Origin: Amycolatopsis dendrobii
GTDB lineage: Bacteria; Actinomycetota; Actinomycetes; Mycobacteriales; Pseudonocardiaceae
Reading direction: 5' to 3'
Assembly (NCBI RefSeq): GCF_014145675.1
Contig: NZ_JACGZW010000001.1
Span: 124,001 to 188,000 of the forward strand
Length of the DNA stretch: 64,000 bases
Positions 47,634 through 56,378 of this stretch are shown here, piece after piece; position 1 is the first letter of the stretch; every line of letters begins with the position of its first letter. Below the pieces are notes generated by a model. It searched no databases, was not told the origin of the DNA, and worked only from the letters and a program-made list of their open reading frames with translations. The position numbers and the translations under genes were made by a program.

Positions 47634-48101
47634 TCAGGCCGGCCCGATCCTCGCGAGGACGAGCCCGGCCGGGATGCTGACGAGCAGCAGCACGACGAGT
47701 GCCTGGAAACCGTGCCGCACCCACCGCCTGCGACCGTCCGGCGAATCGCCGCGCACGCCGAGAACCAGCCGTGCCAGGCCGACTGCCAGAAGCGCGCCGC
47801 CGATGTCCGCCAGGGGAGTCGTGTCGGAGAGCGTTCCGCCCAGTACGGCGGCATTTCCGAGATTCCAAGCCGCGATCTGGGCGAAGACGAGCCGGCTGGC
47901 CGGCGGTTCCGGGGCGAGCAAGGCCTGCCCGATCCCGAGGCCGAGCTGGGCGATCCCGCCGACCAGGACCAGGTACGCGACCGCCCAAGCGCCGTGCGGG
48001 GTCGGATGCGGGGCGATGACCGCGGACGCCAGGCCGCCGGCGATTGCGCACCCGAGGCCGAGCACGGCGAACGGGGCCGCGGCGGCGGTGCGAGGAGTCA
48101 T
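47634..48101 (-). CDS. Four-segment membrane protein of unknown function
   Basis: A 155-residue protein with about four hydrophobic helices (PFAVLGLGCAIAGGLASAVIA; AVAYLVLVGGIAQLGLGIGQAL; an AAWNLGNAAVLGG helix; FQALVVLLLVSIPAGLVLA). I do not recognise a named family. A TAGACT box lies 11 bases before ATG 48101 and there is no ribosome site. Its stop lies about 70 bases upstream of the DUF2249 gene on the same strand, so co-transcription is possible. Confidence 0.75.
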   Translation of the reverse strand: MTPRTAAAAPFAVLGLGCAIAGGLASAVIAPHPTPHGAWAVAYLVLVGGIAQLGLGIGQALLAPEPPASRLVFAQIAAWNLGNAAVLGGTLSDTTPLADIGGALLAVGLARLVLGVRGDSPDGRRRWVRHGFQALVVLLLVSIPAGLVLARIGPA

Positions 48102-48236
48102 ATATCCAAATTAGTCTAGTGAAAAAGATCAGCTCGGACTGGTCGGCGTACCGGCGTCCGGAGCGGAAAATTCCCTGCTGTGACGGGATTCGCGCCAGCT
48201 CGGCCGGGGGCGGGCCCGGCTGTTAGGTTCGCGGAC

Positions 48237-49235
48237 GTGACAACAAAAGCGATGCGGGCAGTGGTGCACGAAGGCGCGGCGGGAGCCGGCGGAGTGCGGG
48301 TCGCGGAGGTTCCGGCGCCGCGACCGGGTCCGGGCGAAGTACTGGTCCGGCTGAAGGCGGCCGGGCTGAACCACCGGGACCTGTTCGTCGTGGACAGTCG
48401 CGGTCCGGCTGACCCCTGGACCGTGCTGGGCTCGGACGGTGCCGGAGTGGTCGCCGCGGCCGGCGCGGAAACGACCGTCGAGGTCGGGGCCGAGGTCGTC
48501 GTCAACCCGTCCCTCGACTGGGCCGAGCCGGACGCGGTGCCGGAGGTTCCCGCGATTCTCGGAGTGCCGGCGAACGGCACGCTGGCCGAGTACGTCGTCG
48601 TCCCGGCGGGCAACGTCGTGCCGAAACCCGCGCACCTGAGCTGGACTGAAGCTGCCGCCCTCCCGTTGGCCGCGCTCACCGCGTACCGGGCGCTGTTCAC
48701 CCGCGGCGGCCTCGCCGCCGGGGAACACGTGCTGCTGCCGGGTATCGGCAGCGGAGTCGCGACGTTCGCCCTCGCGATGGCGAAAGCCGCGGGCGCGACG
48801 GTGAGCGTCACCTCGCGCAGCCCCGAAAAGCTCGCCAGGGCAACGGAACTGGGTGCCGACCGCACGATCGGCAGCAGCGGAGACTGGGCGGCCGAACTCG
48901 GCGAACCGGTGGACTTGGTCGTGGACAGCATCGGCTCGGCGACCTTCGACGCGTGCCTCTCCGTGCTCCGCTCCGGCGGCCGGATGGTGACGCTCGGCGC
49001 GACCACCGGTCCGGACGTCGAGCTGTCGCTGCGCGATCTTTTCTTCCGGCAGATCAGCCTGCTGGGGACGTCGATGGGCAGCGCGCGGGAGTTCTCGCAG
49101 ATGGTCGCGCTGGTGGCGGAACACCGGGTGCGGCCGGTGGTGCACCACGTCTACGACCTGGCCGACGGCCCGCGCGCGCTGGCCGAACTGGCGTCGGGGG
49201 ACCAGTTCGGCAAGCTGGTGGTCGCGATCGCCTGA
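48237..49235 (+). CDS. Zinc-free MDR-type quinone/alkene oxidoreductase
   Basis: A 332-residue medium-chain dehydrogenase. GLNHRDLFVV and GSDGAGVV lie in the GroES-like domain; the Rossmann motif is LLPGIGSGVATFAL followed by SVTSRSPEKLARATELGAD. The zinc ligands are absent, as in quinone reductases and enoyl reductases. TAGGTT (48224-48229) sits 7 bases before GTG 48237, so a leaderless transcript is likely; ATG 48252 is another option. Confidence 0.88.
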   Translation: MTTKAMRAVVHEGAAGAGGVRVAEVPAPRPGPGEVLVRLKAAGLNHRDLFVVDSRGPADPWTVLGSDGAGVVAAAGAETTVEVGAEVVVNPSLDWAEPDAVPEVPAILGVPANGTLAEYVVVPAGNVVPKPAHLSWTEAAALPLAALTAYRALFTRGGLAAGEHVLLPGIGSGVATFALAMAKAAGATVSVTSRSPEKLARATELGADRTIGSSGDWAAELGEPVDLVVDSIGSATFDACLSVLRSGGRMVTLGATTGPDVELSLRDLFFRQISLLGTSMGSAREFSQMVALVAEHRVRPVVHHVYDLADGPRALAELASGDQFGKLVVAIA

Positions 49236-49253
49236 GCGCGGCCGTCGATTTTT

Positions 49254-49275
49254 TGTCGGTGCTTCGTGGTGAACT
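49254..49275 (+). promoter_or_regulatory. Candidate PafBC-type promoter for the RidA gene
   Basis: TGTCGGTG (49254-49261), 8 bases, TGAACT (49270-49275), with a T-run ahead. It matches the actinomycete RecA-independent damage element apart from the second base of the -10, and shares 15 bases with the element at 1690. The RidA ATG is 32 bases downstream. Confidence 0.55.
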
Positions 49276-49306
49276 GTGGACACGAACCCAGGGAGGGGAA
49301 CACCTG

Positions 49307-49714
49307 ATGAGCAAGCGCTGGAATCCCGAGACTGTCGCGGCCCCGGTCGGCCGCTACAGCCACCTCGCGCAGATTCCCGCCGATCACGAACTGGTCGTGG
49401 TGGCCGGGCAGATCGGCGCGCGACCGGACGGCACACTCGCCGGGCCGGACGCGGAAGCACAGACGCGCGAGGCACTGGCGAACATCGAACGCGTGCTCGC
49501 CGCGGCAGGCGCCGGGCCGGAACACCTGGTGAAGGTGTTCAGCATGGTCGCCGGCACCGGGCATCTGCCCGGTTTCCGCGCCGCGACCGGCGACGTGTTC
49601 AGCCGGTGGTTCCCGGGGAGCGACTGGCCGACGCAGTCGCTGATCGTGGTGTCCGCGCTGGCGAAACCGGAGCTGGCCGTGGAAATCGAGGCGATGGCCG
49701 CGGTGCCCCGATGA
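49307..49714 (+). CDS. RidA-family protein
   Basis: A 135-residue protein of the RidA/YjgF fold (LVVVAGQIGARPDGTLAG, AQTREALANIERVLAAAGA, HLVKVFSMVAG). The catalytic Arg of enamine/imine deaminases, normally in an A-R-S/T motif, is replaced: the segment reads WPTQSLIVVSALA. It may bind rather than deaminate. GGGAGGGG precedes the ATG, and the next gene follows after 28 bases. Confidence 0.88.
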   Translation: MSKRWNPETVAAPVGRYSHLAQIPADHELVVVAGQIGARPDGTLAGPDAEAQTREALANIERVLAAAGAGPEHLVKVFSMVAGTGHLPGFRAATGDVFSRWFPGSDWPTQSLIVVSALAKPELAVEIEAMAAVPR

Positions 49715-49742
49715 TCCGGTCCCCCGAACGACAGGACGCCCG

Positions 49743-50597
49743 ATGACCATCACGCTCGGGTCGCTGCGGATCGACCCGGTGACCGAACTGGACCACTGGC
49801 CCTTCGCCGCCGCCGAGTTGTTCCCCGGCGTCACGCCCGAACAGCTGGGGGAGCACCGCGGCGACCTCGACCTGTCGATCACCACGTACCTGGTGCGCAC
49901 TCCGGACCAGACCGTGCTTCTCGACGCCGGGAACGGCAACGCGAAGGAACGCCCGGTCCTGCTGGCACACCACCAGTTCGACACGCCGTATCTGGATCGC
50001 TTGGCCGCGGTGGGCGTCATGCCGGAGGACGTCGACGTCGTCGTGGCGACCCACCTCCACCCAGACCACTGCGGCGGCTTCACCCAGCTGGTCGACGGTT
50101 CGTGGGACCCCACCTTCCCGCGTGCCCGCTACCTGATCCCGGCCGAGGAATACGGCTGGCTGCAAGAGGTGCACGCCGCAGCACCCGACGGCGGGGCAGC
50201 GGCCGACCTGGCGAGGACGTTCGAAGACAGCGTCCTTCCGGTCGTCGAGGCAGGCTTGGCCGAACTGATCGACCTCCCGTACGAGGTGACCGACGGCATC
50301 ACTCTGCGCGCCCTGCCCGGCCACACCGCCGCCCACCTGATCGCCGAGCTCAGCGGCGGCGGTCAGCACGCCTTGGCGAGCGGAGATGTGCTGCACCACC
50401 CGTTCCAGTTCGCGGACCTGACACTGGCCCAAGGCGGCGACTCCGACCCCGCCGCCGCCGCGGAGTCCCGGCGGACCCTGTGCGAACTGGCCGTCGAACG
50501 AGACGCCCTGCTCCTGCCCGCACACTTCGGGGCCGGACGAATCGAGCGAGACGGCGACGGTTTCCGCTACCGCCCCGGCTCGTCCGGAGGTGCCTGA
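49743..50597 (+). CDS. Metallo-beta-lactamase-fold hydrolase
   Basis: A 284-residue MBL protein. The metal motif is THLHPDHCGG (H-x-H-x-D-H); further ligands are in LPGHTAAHL, SGDVLHHPF and PAHFG. The layout, with a long N-terminal strand region and YLIPAEEY, resembles N-acyl homoserine lactonase and related lactonases or thioesterases. It probably forms an operon with the RidA gene. It overlaps no gene but the next start is close behind. Confidence 0.9.
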   Translation: MTITLGSLRIDPVTELDHWPFAAAELFPGVTPEQLGEHRGDLDLSITTYLVRTPDQTVLLDAGNGNAKERPVLLAHHQFDTPYLDRLAAVGVMPEDVDVVVATHLHPDHCGGFTQLVDGSWDPTFPRARYLIPAEEYGWLQEVHAAAPDGGAAADLARTFEDSVLPVVEAGLAELIDLPYEVTDGITLRALPGHTAAHLIAELSGGGQHALASGDVLHHPFQFADLTLAQGGDSDPAAAAESRRTLCELAVERDALLLPAHFGAGRIERDGDGFRYRPGSSGGA

Positions 50598-50646
50598 CCC
50601 CTCTGCTCGCGGGGCCGTGTCGATTCGAGGCCGCCCCGTTCGACGC

Positions 50647-51180
50647 ATGGGCATGACTGACTACGAACCGACCTTGACCCGGAACCTCGACCGCTACGGG
50701 AACGCCCCGCTGCCCTGGAGCCGTGCCCGCGATGTTCTAGCCGCTGACACCCCGACCGCCGACCTGACGTTCTTCGTCGCGACCGTCCGTCCAGACGGCC
50801 GTCCCCACTCGGCGGGCGTAGGCGCGGTCTGGGTGGACGACGCCCTGTATTTCGTCGGCGGCCCGGGCACCCGCCGTTCGCGGAACCTCGCGGCGAACCC
50901 GGCGTGCAGCATTTCGGTACGCCTGCGCGGCCTCGACCTGGTTCTCGAGGGCGATGCCCATCGAGTCACGGACCCGGACACCGTGGCGCGCCTGGCCGAG
51001 GTCTACCGCTCCGGCGGCTGGCCAGCGACGGCGTCCGGCGACGCGCTGACGGCACCGTTCAGCGCGCCGAGCGCGGGGCCGCCGCCGTGGCACCTCTACC
51101 GGCTCACCCTGCGACGCGCGGTGGGTGTCGCTTCGGCGGAACCGCATGGAGCGACTGCCTGGGAGTTCGCCGGGGCTTGA
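50647..51180 (+). CDS. Pyridoxamine 5'-phosphate oxidase-family protein
   Basis: About 177 residues. FFVATVRPDGRPHSAGVGAVW and LYFVGGPGTRRSRNLAANP are the FMN- or F420-binding strands of the split-barrel PPOX/FDOR group. No full pyridoxamine oxidase active site is visible. Two ATGs (50647 and 50653) are possible and neither has a good ribosome site; coupling to the upstream MBL gene is likely. Actinomycete members often reduce with F420H2. Confidence 0.83.
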   Translation: MGMTDYEPTLTRNLDRYGNAPLPWSRARDVLAADTPTADLTFFVATVRPDGRPHSAGVGAVWVDDALYFVGGPGTRRSRNLAANPACSISVRLRGLDLVLEGDAHRVTDPDTVARLAEVYRSGGWPATASGDALTAPFSAPSAGPPPWHLYRLTLRRAVGVASAEPHGATAWEFAGA

Positions 51181-51837
51181 GCGCGTGGCCCGGTTTCGCT
51201 CCGGGCCGTGGCGGAGCTTGCTGTCTCGAGTTCGCGAGCGCCGCTGCGGTTCGCCGCGGGACGGGCCGTCGTGGGGGCTGGGTGTTGCCGCGTGCGGGGG
51301 TTTGGCGGACGCCGAGCCGTCGTGGGGCTGGGCGTTGCCGCGTGCGGGGGTTTGGCGGACACCGGGCCGTCGTGGGGCTGGGCGTTGCCGCGCGCGGGAC
51401 GACTGGCGGGCGGCGAGGTTGCGCGCGGCGGCGTCGGCTGGTGCCGTGTGCGGAGCCTGGTGGGTGCGCGCCGCCACGCTGAGGCAGCTCATGTCGGCTT
51501 TGACCCTGGTGTGGGCAGGAGCTTCACACGGAGCACCGGCGAGGTTGGCCATAGCGGCTGGCAGCCGTGAGCGAGGAGCCTGCCGGCCGCCGAAGTCTGC
51601 GGTGCGGAGTCGGCTGCCGCTGCGTTTGGTGCATCCGCAGGACGCTGAGGCGTGCTGTGGCGGAATGGCTGCTGTTGCGGAGGGGAGGACTGCCGGGCGA
51701 GGAGGTGTGCTGTGGGGGAATGGCTGCTCCCGCGGGCGGGGAGCCTGCCGGGCGGCGAGGTGCGCCGTGGCGAGGACGCCCCGGCCTCCCGGTGCCTGAT
51801 CGGCGAGGCCGGGGCAGCCAGGCGGCGCCGGAGCCGG
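51181..51837. repeat. 657-bp spacer filled with degenerate 50-55-bp tandem repeats
   Basis: At 51266, 51317 and 51367 a unit of 50-51 bp begins CCGTCGTGGGG and continues GGCGTTGCCGCG. At 51654, 51709 and 51764 a 55-bp unit contains GCTGTGGCGGAATGGCTGCT and GCCTGCCGGGCGGCGAGG. A partial copy of the second type lies near 51570. The plus strand is strongly G-rich. Several frames stay open only because of the bias. No gene is supported. Confidence 0.75.
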
Positions 51838-52347
51838 TCAAGCCCGCCCGTCCGGCCCTTCCCAGTCCAGCAGCAGTTCCCGCAGGTCGGCATTCATCCG
51901 GTCCTGTTCCGCGTGCGACAAAACACCCAGCAGCCGCGCCTCGGTCTGGGTCTTCATCCCGAACACCTCCTGCGCCCGTGCCAGCCCTTCGTCGGTGAGG
52001 CTGACCAGGATCTGCCGCCGGTCGTCGGGAGCGATGTCGCGGCGGACCCAGCCCTTGCGTTCGAGTCCGGCGACGCGTTTGGTGACCCCGCCGGACGTCA
52101 GGCGCATGCTGTCCAGCAGCTGCCCGGCCGAAAGGCGGTACGGGGGACCGGCTCGTTTGAGGGCGCCGAGCAGCTCCACTTCCCACAGGCCGACCCCGAA
52201 GGCGTCGAATTCGCGGCGCAGTTCCGTTTCCAGCAGCCGGGCGGCGCGCAGCAGACGGAAGCTCAGCGCCTTGCTGACCCGGTCTTCCGCGCGCACGCCG
52301 GTGATCTGCGCCATGACTCCGTCGACGTGGTCCCGCTCCGCTGGCAT
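51838..52347 (-). CDS. MarR-family regulator of the adjacent exporter
   Basis: A 169-residue MarR protein: LSAGQLLDSMRLTSGGVTKRVAGLERKGWV is the winged helix and DIAPDDRRQILVSLTDEG the wing. ATG 52347 comes 8 bases after a TAGAAT box, and GTG 52365 comes 8 bases after a TAAGAT box; both would be leaderless. It is divergent from a 14-segment MFS exporter, the classic pairing in which a drug releases the repressor. Confidence 0.9.
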   Translation of the reverse strand: MPAERDHVDGVMAQITGVRAEDRVSKALSFRLLRAARLLETELRREFDAFGVGLWEVELLGALKRAGPPYRLSAGQLLDSMRLTSGGVTKRVAGLERKGWVRRDIAPDDRRQILVSLTDEGLARAQEVFGMKTQTEARLLGVLSHAEQDRMNADLRELLLDWEGPDGRA

Positions 52348-52402
52348 GGGCGAGTATTCTAACACCAGTAATTATCTTACCGGTCTCGAATCAGGACGGT
52401 CC
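52348..52402. promoter_or_regulatory. MarR/MFS divergent control region
   Basis: A 55-base AT-rich gap in GC-rich DNA: TATTCTAACACCAGTAATTATCTTACC on the plus strand contains minus-strand -10 boxes TAGAAT and TAAGAT. AGGAC before GTG 52403 is the exporter ribosome site. The MarR operator presumably lies here; no perfect palindrome stands out. Confidence 0.5.
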
Positions 52403-54352
52403 GTGCACGCTTCGCCTTCATCCGAGCCCGATCCGCAGCGCTGGCGCGCCTTGTGGGTGTGCCTCATCGCGGGGTTCATGACGCTGCTCGACGTCAGCAT
52501 CGTCAACGTCGCGCTGCCCTCGATGGAGCACGGGATCGGCGCGACGCCCGCGGACGTTTCGTGGGTCGTCTCCGGCTACGCGCTCACGTTCGGGCTCGCG
52601 CTGGTGCCGTCGGGGCGGCTCGGCGACGACTACGGGCGGCGCCGGATGTTCCTGCTCGGGCTGGCGTTGTTCGTGGCGACCAGTGTGCTGTGCGGGGCGG
52701 CGCCGAACGCGACGTGGCTCGTCGTCGCGCGGCTGGGCCAGGGCGTCGCGGGCGGGTTGCTGAACCCGCAGATCATCGGGCTGATGCAGCAGCTGTTCTC
52801 CGGGCGCGAACGGGGCAAGGCGTTCGGCGCGTTCGGGGCGACGGTCGGGCTGTCCACCGCGATCGGGCCGGTGCTCGGCGGGTTGCTGATCCAGGGCATC
52901 GGCGTCGACCAGGGGTGGCGCTGGGTGTTCTACGTCAACCTGCCGATCGGGATTCTCGCGATCCTGTTCGGGCTGCGCCTGCTGCCCAAGGACGCGCGCA
53001 GCGGCCGGAAGCGGACGCCGGACCTGGTCGGCAGCGTGCTGCTCGGCGTGGCGGTCGTGCTGGTGATGCTGCCGTTGATCGAGGAAGAGGAACAGGCGAC
53101 GGCACCGCGCTGGTGGCTGATGGGCGTCGCGGCCGGGTTGCTCGTGCTGTTCGTGCTGTGGGAGCGCTGGCTCGGCAACCGCGGCAAGCAGCCGCTGGTG
53201 AACCTGAAGCTGCTGACCGTGCGCAGCTACTCGATGGGCTCCGCGCTCGGCATGGTCTACTTCGCCGGGTTCACCGGGATTTTCCTGGTCCTCACGCTCT
53301 TCTTCCAGCAGGGCCTCGGCTACACGGCATTGCAGGCCGGCGCGGCGATGCTCGCGTTCGCGATCGGCTCGGCGATCTCGCCGACCATCGGCGGGCGGCT
53401 CGTGCACCGGTTCGGCAGGCCGATGGTCGTGCTCGGGACGCTGCTCGTCGCGATCGGGCTCGCCGCGACCGCGTGGCTCGTCCGCGACTACTCCGGCGCG
53501 AACACCGCGTTCGTGCTGGCCGGGCCGTTGTTCGTCGGCGGGTTCGGCAGCGGGCTGGTGATTTCGCCGAACTCGACGCTCGCTCTGGAAGAAGTCCCGC
53601 CCGCGGAGGGCGGCACGGCGGCCGGCGTGCTGCAGACCGGTCAGCGGATCGGTTCCGCGGTCGGCACCGCGCTCGGCGGGTCGCTGTTCTTCGGCGAACT
53701 CGGGCGTTCGCACGGGGATTACCACTCGGCGACCGCGCTCGGGCTGATCGGCTCGACCGCGCTGGTCGTGCTCGCGTTGCTGTTCGGTGTCGTCGACGTG
53801 CTGCTGTCCCGGACGCGCAAACGCCGCGGCACCACGCGAAGCGCGCCAGCTGCGGCGGTTTCCGGTGCGGTAAGCGGCCTCGCGCCCGCGGAAACCGCGT
53901 CAGTCTCGTTGACGTCCTTGGAAACCCACGAAGTGCGTCGCGCGACCACCGGCGCGGACAACACCTTCGCCTTGGACGCCCCGGCGGGCACGTATCTGCT
54001 GCTGGTCCAGGCAGGCGGCCGTGAGCCGGTGGCCCGCCATGTGCAGGTGGGCGCCGAGCCGGTGCGCGAGAACATCGAGCTGGCCCGCTCGGTGCGGCTG
54101 AGCGGCACCGTGCACGCGGTCCGGGGTCCGTTCCCGGGCGCCCAGGTCGCGGTGCTGGACGCGAAAGGCCAGGTCCAGCGAGTGACGGTCACGGACGAGG
54201 CGGGCCACTACACCGTCGAGGACCTGTTCCCCGGCGAGTACACCGTCGTCGTGACCGGATATCAGCCGGTCGCGGAACCCGTGCAGCTGACGACCGAGGG
54301 CCCGGCCCGCTTCGACCCGTTGCTGCGCTTGGTTTCCGCGGACCAGGCCTAG
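52403..54352 (+). CDS. DHA2 MFS exporter fused to carboxypeptidase-regulatory-like domain
   Basis: A 649-residue protein. Residues 1-480 are a 14-segment EmrB/QacA-type exporter (LDVSIVNVALPSME, GRLGDDYGRRRMFL, VLGGLLIQGIGVDQGWRWVF). After a basic linker (LSRTRKRRGTTR), about residues 530-649 form beta-rich domains like CarboxypepD_reg/CNA-B: GTVHAVRGPFPGAQVAVLD, DEAGHYTVEDLFPGEYTV. Such domains are normally extracellular; here the 14-segment topology puts it in the cytoplasm. The exported compound is unknown. It overlaps the convergent CitE-like gene by 4 bases. Confidence 0.88.
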   Translation: MHASPSSEPDPQRWRALWVCLIAGFMTLLDVSIVNVALPSMEHGIGATPADVSWVVSGYALTFGLALVPSGRLGDDYGRRRMFLLGLALFVATSVLCGAAPNATWLVVARLGQGVAGGLLNPQIIGLMQQLFSGRERGKAFGAFGATVGLSTAIGPVLGGLLIQGIGVDQGWRWVFYVNLPIGILAILFGLRLLPKDARSGRKRTPDLVGSVLLGVAVVLVMLPLIEEEEQATAPRWWLMGVAAGLLVLFVLWERWLGNRGKQPLVNLKLLTVRSYSMGSALGMVYFAGFTGIFLVLTLFFQQGLGYTALQAGAAMLAFAIGSAISPTIGGRLVHRFGRPMVVLGTLLVAIGLAATAWLVRDYSGANTAFVLAGPLFVGGFGSGLVISPNSTLALEEVPPAEGGTAAGVLQTGQRIGSAVGTALGGSLFFGELGRSHGDYHSATALGLIGSTALVVLALLFGVVDVLLSRTRKRRGTTRSAPAAAVSGAVSGLAPAETASVSLTSLETHEVRRATTGADNTFALDAPAGTYLLLVQAGGREPVARHVQVGAEPVRENIELARSVRLSGTVHAVRGPFPGAQVAVLDAKGQVQRVTVTDEAGHYTVEDLFPGEYTVVVTGYQPVAEPVQLTTEGPARFDPLLRLVSADQA

Positions 54353-55173
54353 TCGGAGACGAGCGCGAGCACCGCCAAGGCCTGGTCCCGCATCGCGACG
54401 TCCAGGAACGTCCCGTCGGCGAGCGCGATCGCACCCACCCCAGCCTGGGTGGCACCGTCCATTCGGGACAGCACCTCGCGCGCCCGCGCGACCTCCTCCG
54501 CCGTCGGCAGGAACGCCGCGCGGATCGTCGGCAGTTGCAGCGGGTGGATCGCGGTCCGGCCGCGGAAGCCGAGCGCACGTCCGGCCCGGCAGCTTTCCGC
54601 CAGTCCGTCGAGGTCGCGGACGTTCGCGTACACCGACATCGCCGGCGGGGGCAGCCGCGCGGCGCGGGCGGCGTTCACGATCCGGCTGCGCGCCCAGGTG
54701 AGTCCGGCTTCGTCGGCGAGTCGCAGGTCGGACCGCAGATCTGCCTCGCCCAGCCCGAGCGACGCCGTCCGCGGGGAAGCGAGCGCGATCTCCAGCGCCC
54801 GCTCCACCCCGAGCGCCGACTCGATCAGCGGGTGCAATTCCCGTCCCGGCAAGGCATCGGCATGCGACCGGACGTCGAGCGAACTCTCGACCTTCGGCAA
54901 CCGCGCGCCCACCCACGCCGGCAGCGCGGCGACCGCGGCCACGTCCGCCGCGTGCCACGGCGTGTCCGGGTGGTTGATCCGCACCTGCACCGGCCGCGAC
55001 GCGGGGACGTCGGCCAGCAACCGGACCGCGTTGTCTCGCGCGGCGTCCTTGTGCGCGGGCGCGACGGCGTCTTCGAGGTCGACCAGCACGACGTCGGCAT
55101 CCGACGCGAGGGCTTTGGCGACGCGGTCGGGCCGGTCGGCGGGGACGTAGAGCAGGGTCAACGCGGGCGTCAT
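54349..55173 (-). CDS. CitE/HpcH-family CoA-ester lyase
   Basis: A 274-residue TIM barrel of the citrate-lyase beta-like family: LLYVPADRPDRVAKAL, DLEDAVAP, the Mg ligand Glu in PLIESALGV and Asp in GLGEADLRSDL, then GRTAIHP. Stand-alone members cleave malyl-, citramalyl- or 3-hydroxyacyl-CoA. It is the last gene of the coupled operon and overlaps the CoA-transferase stop by 4 bases (ATGA). Together these two would activate an acid with CoA and split it. Confidence 0.92.
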   Translation of the reverse strand: MTPALTLLYVPADRPDRVAKALASDADVVLVDLEDAVAPAHKDAARDNAVRLLADVPASRPVQVRINHPDTPWHAADVAAVAALPAWVGARLPKVESSLDVRSHADALPGRELHPLIESALGVERALEIALASPRTASLGLGEADLRSDLRLADEAGLTWARSRIVNAARAARLPPPAMSVYANVRDLDGLAESCRAGRALGFRGRTAIHPLQLPTIRAAFLPTAEEVARAREVLSRMDGATQAGVGAIALADGTFLDVAMRDQALAVLALVSD

Positions 55174-56378
55174 ACCGCTCCCTCCGCCCGCAGCTCAGCG
55201 ATCCGCGCCGCGGCGAAGCCCAGCGAACCGAGCACCTCGTCGGTGTCGGCGCCGTGCGGGCGTCCGGTGAAGCCGATGACGCCGTCGTTGTCCGACAACC
55301 GGAACAGCGGCCCTTGCATCAACGTCGCGCCCAGCTCCGGGTCCTCGATCTCGTGGATCGTGCCCAGCGCGCGGAACTGCGGATCCGCGACGATGTCGGC
55401 CGCGTCGTAAATCGGCGCGACCGCCGCCTGCGCTTCCTCGAAGGCGGCTACGACCTCGTCGCGCGTGTGCCGAGCGATCCAGCCGCCGACGGCCTCGTCG
55501 AGTTCGTCCGCGTGCGCGGCCCGGTCCGCGCTCGTCGCGAACCACGGCTCGTCCGCGAGTTCCGGCCGTCCGACCAGCCGCACCACGCGTTCCGCGATCG
55601 ACTGGGCCGACGTCGACACCGCCACCCACTGCCCGTCGCTCGTGCGGTAGGTGTTGCGCGGCGCGTTGTTGGTGGAGCGGTTGCCGGTGCGCGGCTGGAC
55701 CGTGCCGAGCTGGTCCCACCGCGTGATCTGCGGTCCGAGCATGGCGAGAATCGGCTCGATGATCGCGACGTCCACGACCTGGCCGCGGCCGCCGGCGGTG
55801 CGCCCGGCGAGCGCGACCATGATCGCGTACGCGGTGGCCAGCGACGCGACCCCGTCGGCGAGCCCGAACGGCGGCAGCGTCGGCGGCCCGTCCGGTTCCC
55901 CGGTGGCCGCGGCGAATCCGCTCATCGCCTCGGCGAGCGTGCCGAAACCCGGCCGAGGGGAGTAGGGCCCGAACTGGCCGAATCCGGTTACCCGCGCGAG
56001 CACCAGCCCCGGGTTCCGTGCCGACAGTTCCTCGTAGCCGAGTCCCCAGCGTTCGAGCGTGCCCGGCCGGAAGTTCTCGATCACCACGTCCGCGGTTGCG
56101 GCGAGCGCCAGGAACACCTCGCGCCCGCCGTCGCTGCCCAGGTTCGCCGTGACGGTGCGCTTGTTGCGCCCCAACGTCTTCCACCACAGGTTGACGTCGC
56201 CCTTGGCCACCCCGTGCGTGCGCGACGGGTCCGGTCGCGACGGATGCTCGACCTTGATCACCTCGGCGCCCATGTCGCCGAGGTGCATCGCGGCCATCGG
56301 CCCGGCGAACAACGTCGACGCGTCCACGACCCGCAGCCCGGCCAGCGCGCCCGCGGAAGCTTCCCTCGACACTGTCAT
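55170..56378 (-). CDS. Family III (CaiB/BaiF) CoA-transferase
   Basis: A 402-residue enzyme. LAGLRVVDASTLFAGPMAAM and GDMGAEVIKVEHPSRPDPSR are the N-terminal signature; the catalytic Asp is likely in FGLADGVASL after GFAAATGEPDGPP. Family members pass CoA from one acid to another (for example oxalate, carnitine, itaconate or mesaconate). It overlaps the neighbours on both sides by 4 bases, so it belongs to the same transcript as the ribokinase and ADP-ribosylglycohydrolase genes. Confidence 0.92.
   Translation of the reverse strand: MTVSREASAGALAGLRVVDASTLFAGPMAAMHLGDMGAEVIKVEHPSRPDPSRTHGVAKGDVNLWWKTLGRNKRTVTANLGSDGGREVFLALAATADVVIENFRPGTLERWGLGYEELSARNPGLVLARVTGFGQFGPYSPRPGFGTLAEAMSGFAAATGEPDGPPTLPPFGLADGVASLATAYAIMVALAGRTAGGRGQVVDVAIIEPILAMLGPQITRWDQLGTVQPRTGNRSTNNAPRNTYRTSDGQWVAVSTSAQSIAERVVRLVGRPELADEPWFATSADRAAHADELDEAVGGWIARHTRDEVVAAFEEAQAAVAPIYDAADIVADPQFRALGTIHEIEDPELGATLMQGPLFRLSDNDGVIGFTGRPHGADTDEVLGSLGFAAARIAELRAEGAV

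Noticed and set aside
51260..51780. Possible CRISPR array or repeat-rich gene
   Set aside because: Repeats abut without spacers and drift in length (50, 51, 55 bp), so no frame is kept and no cas gene is near.
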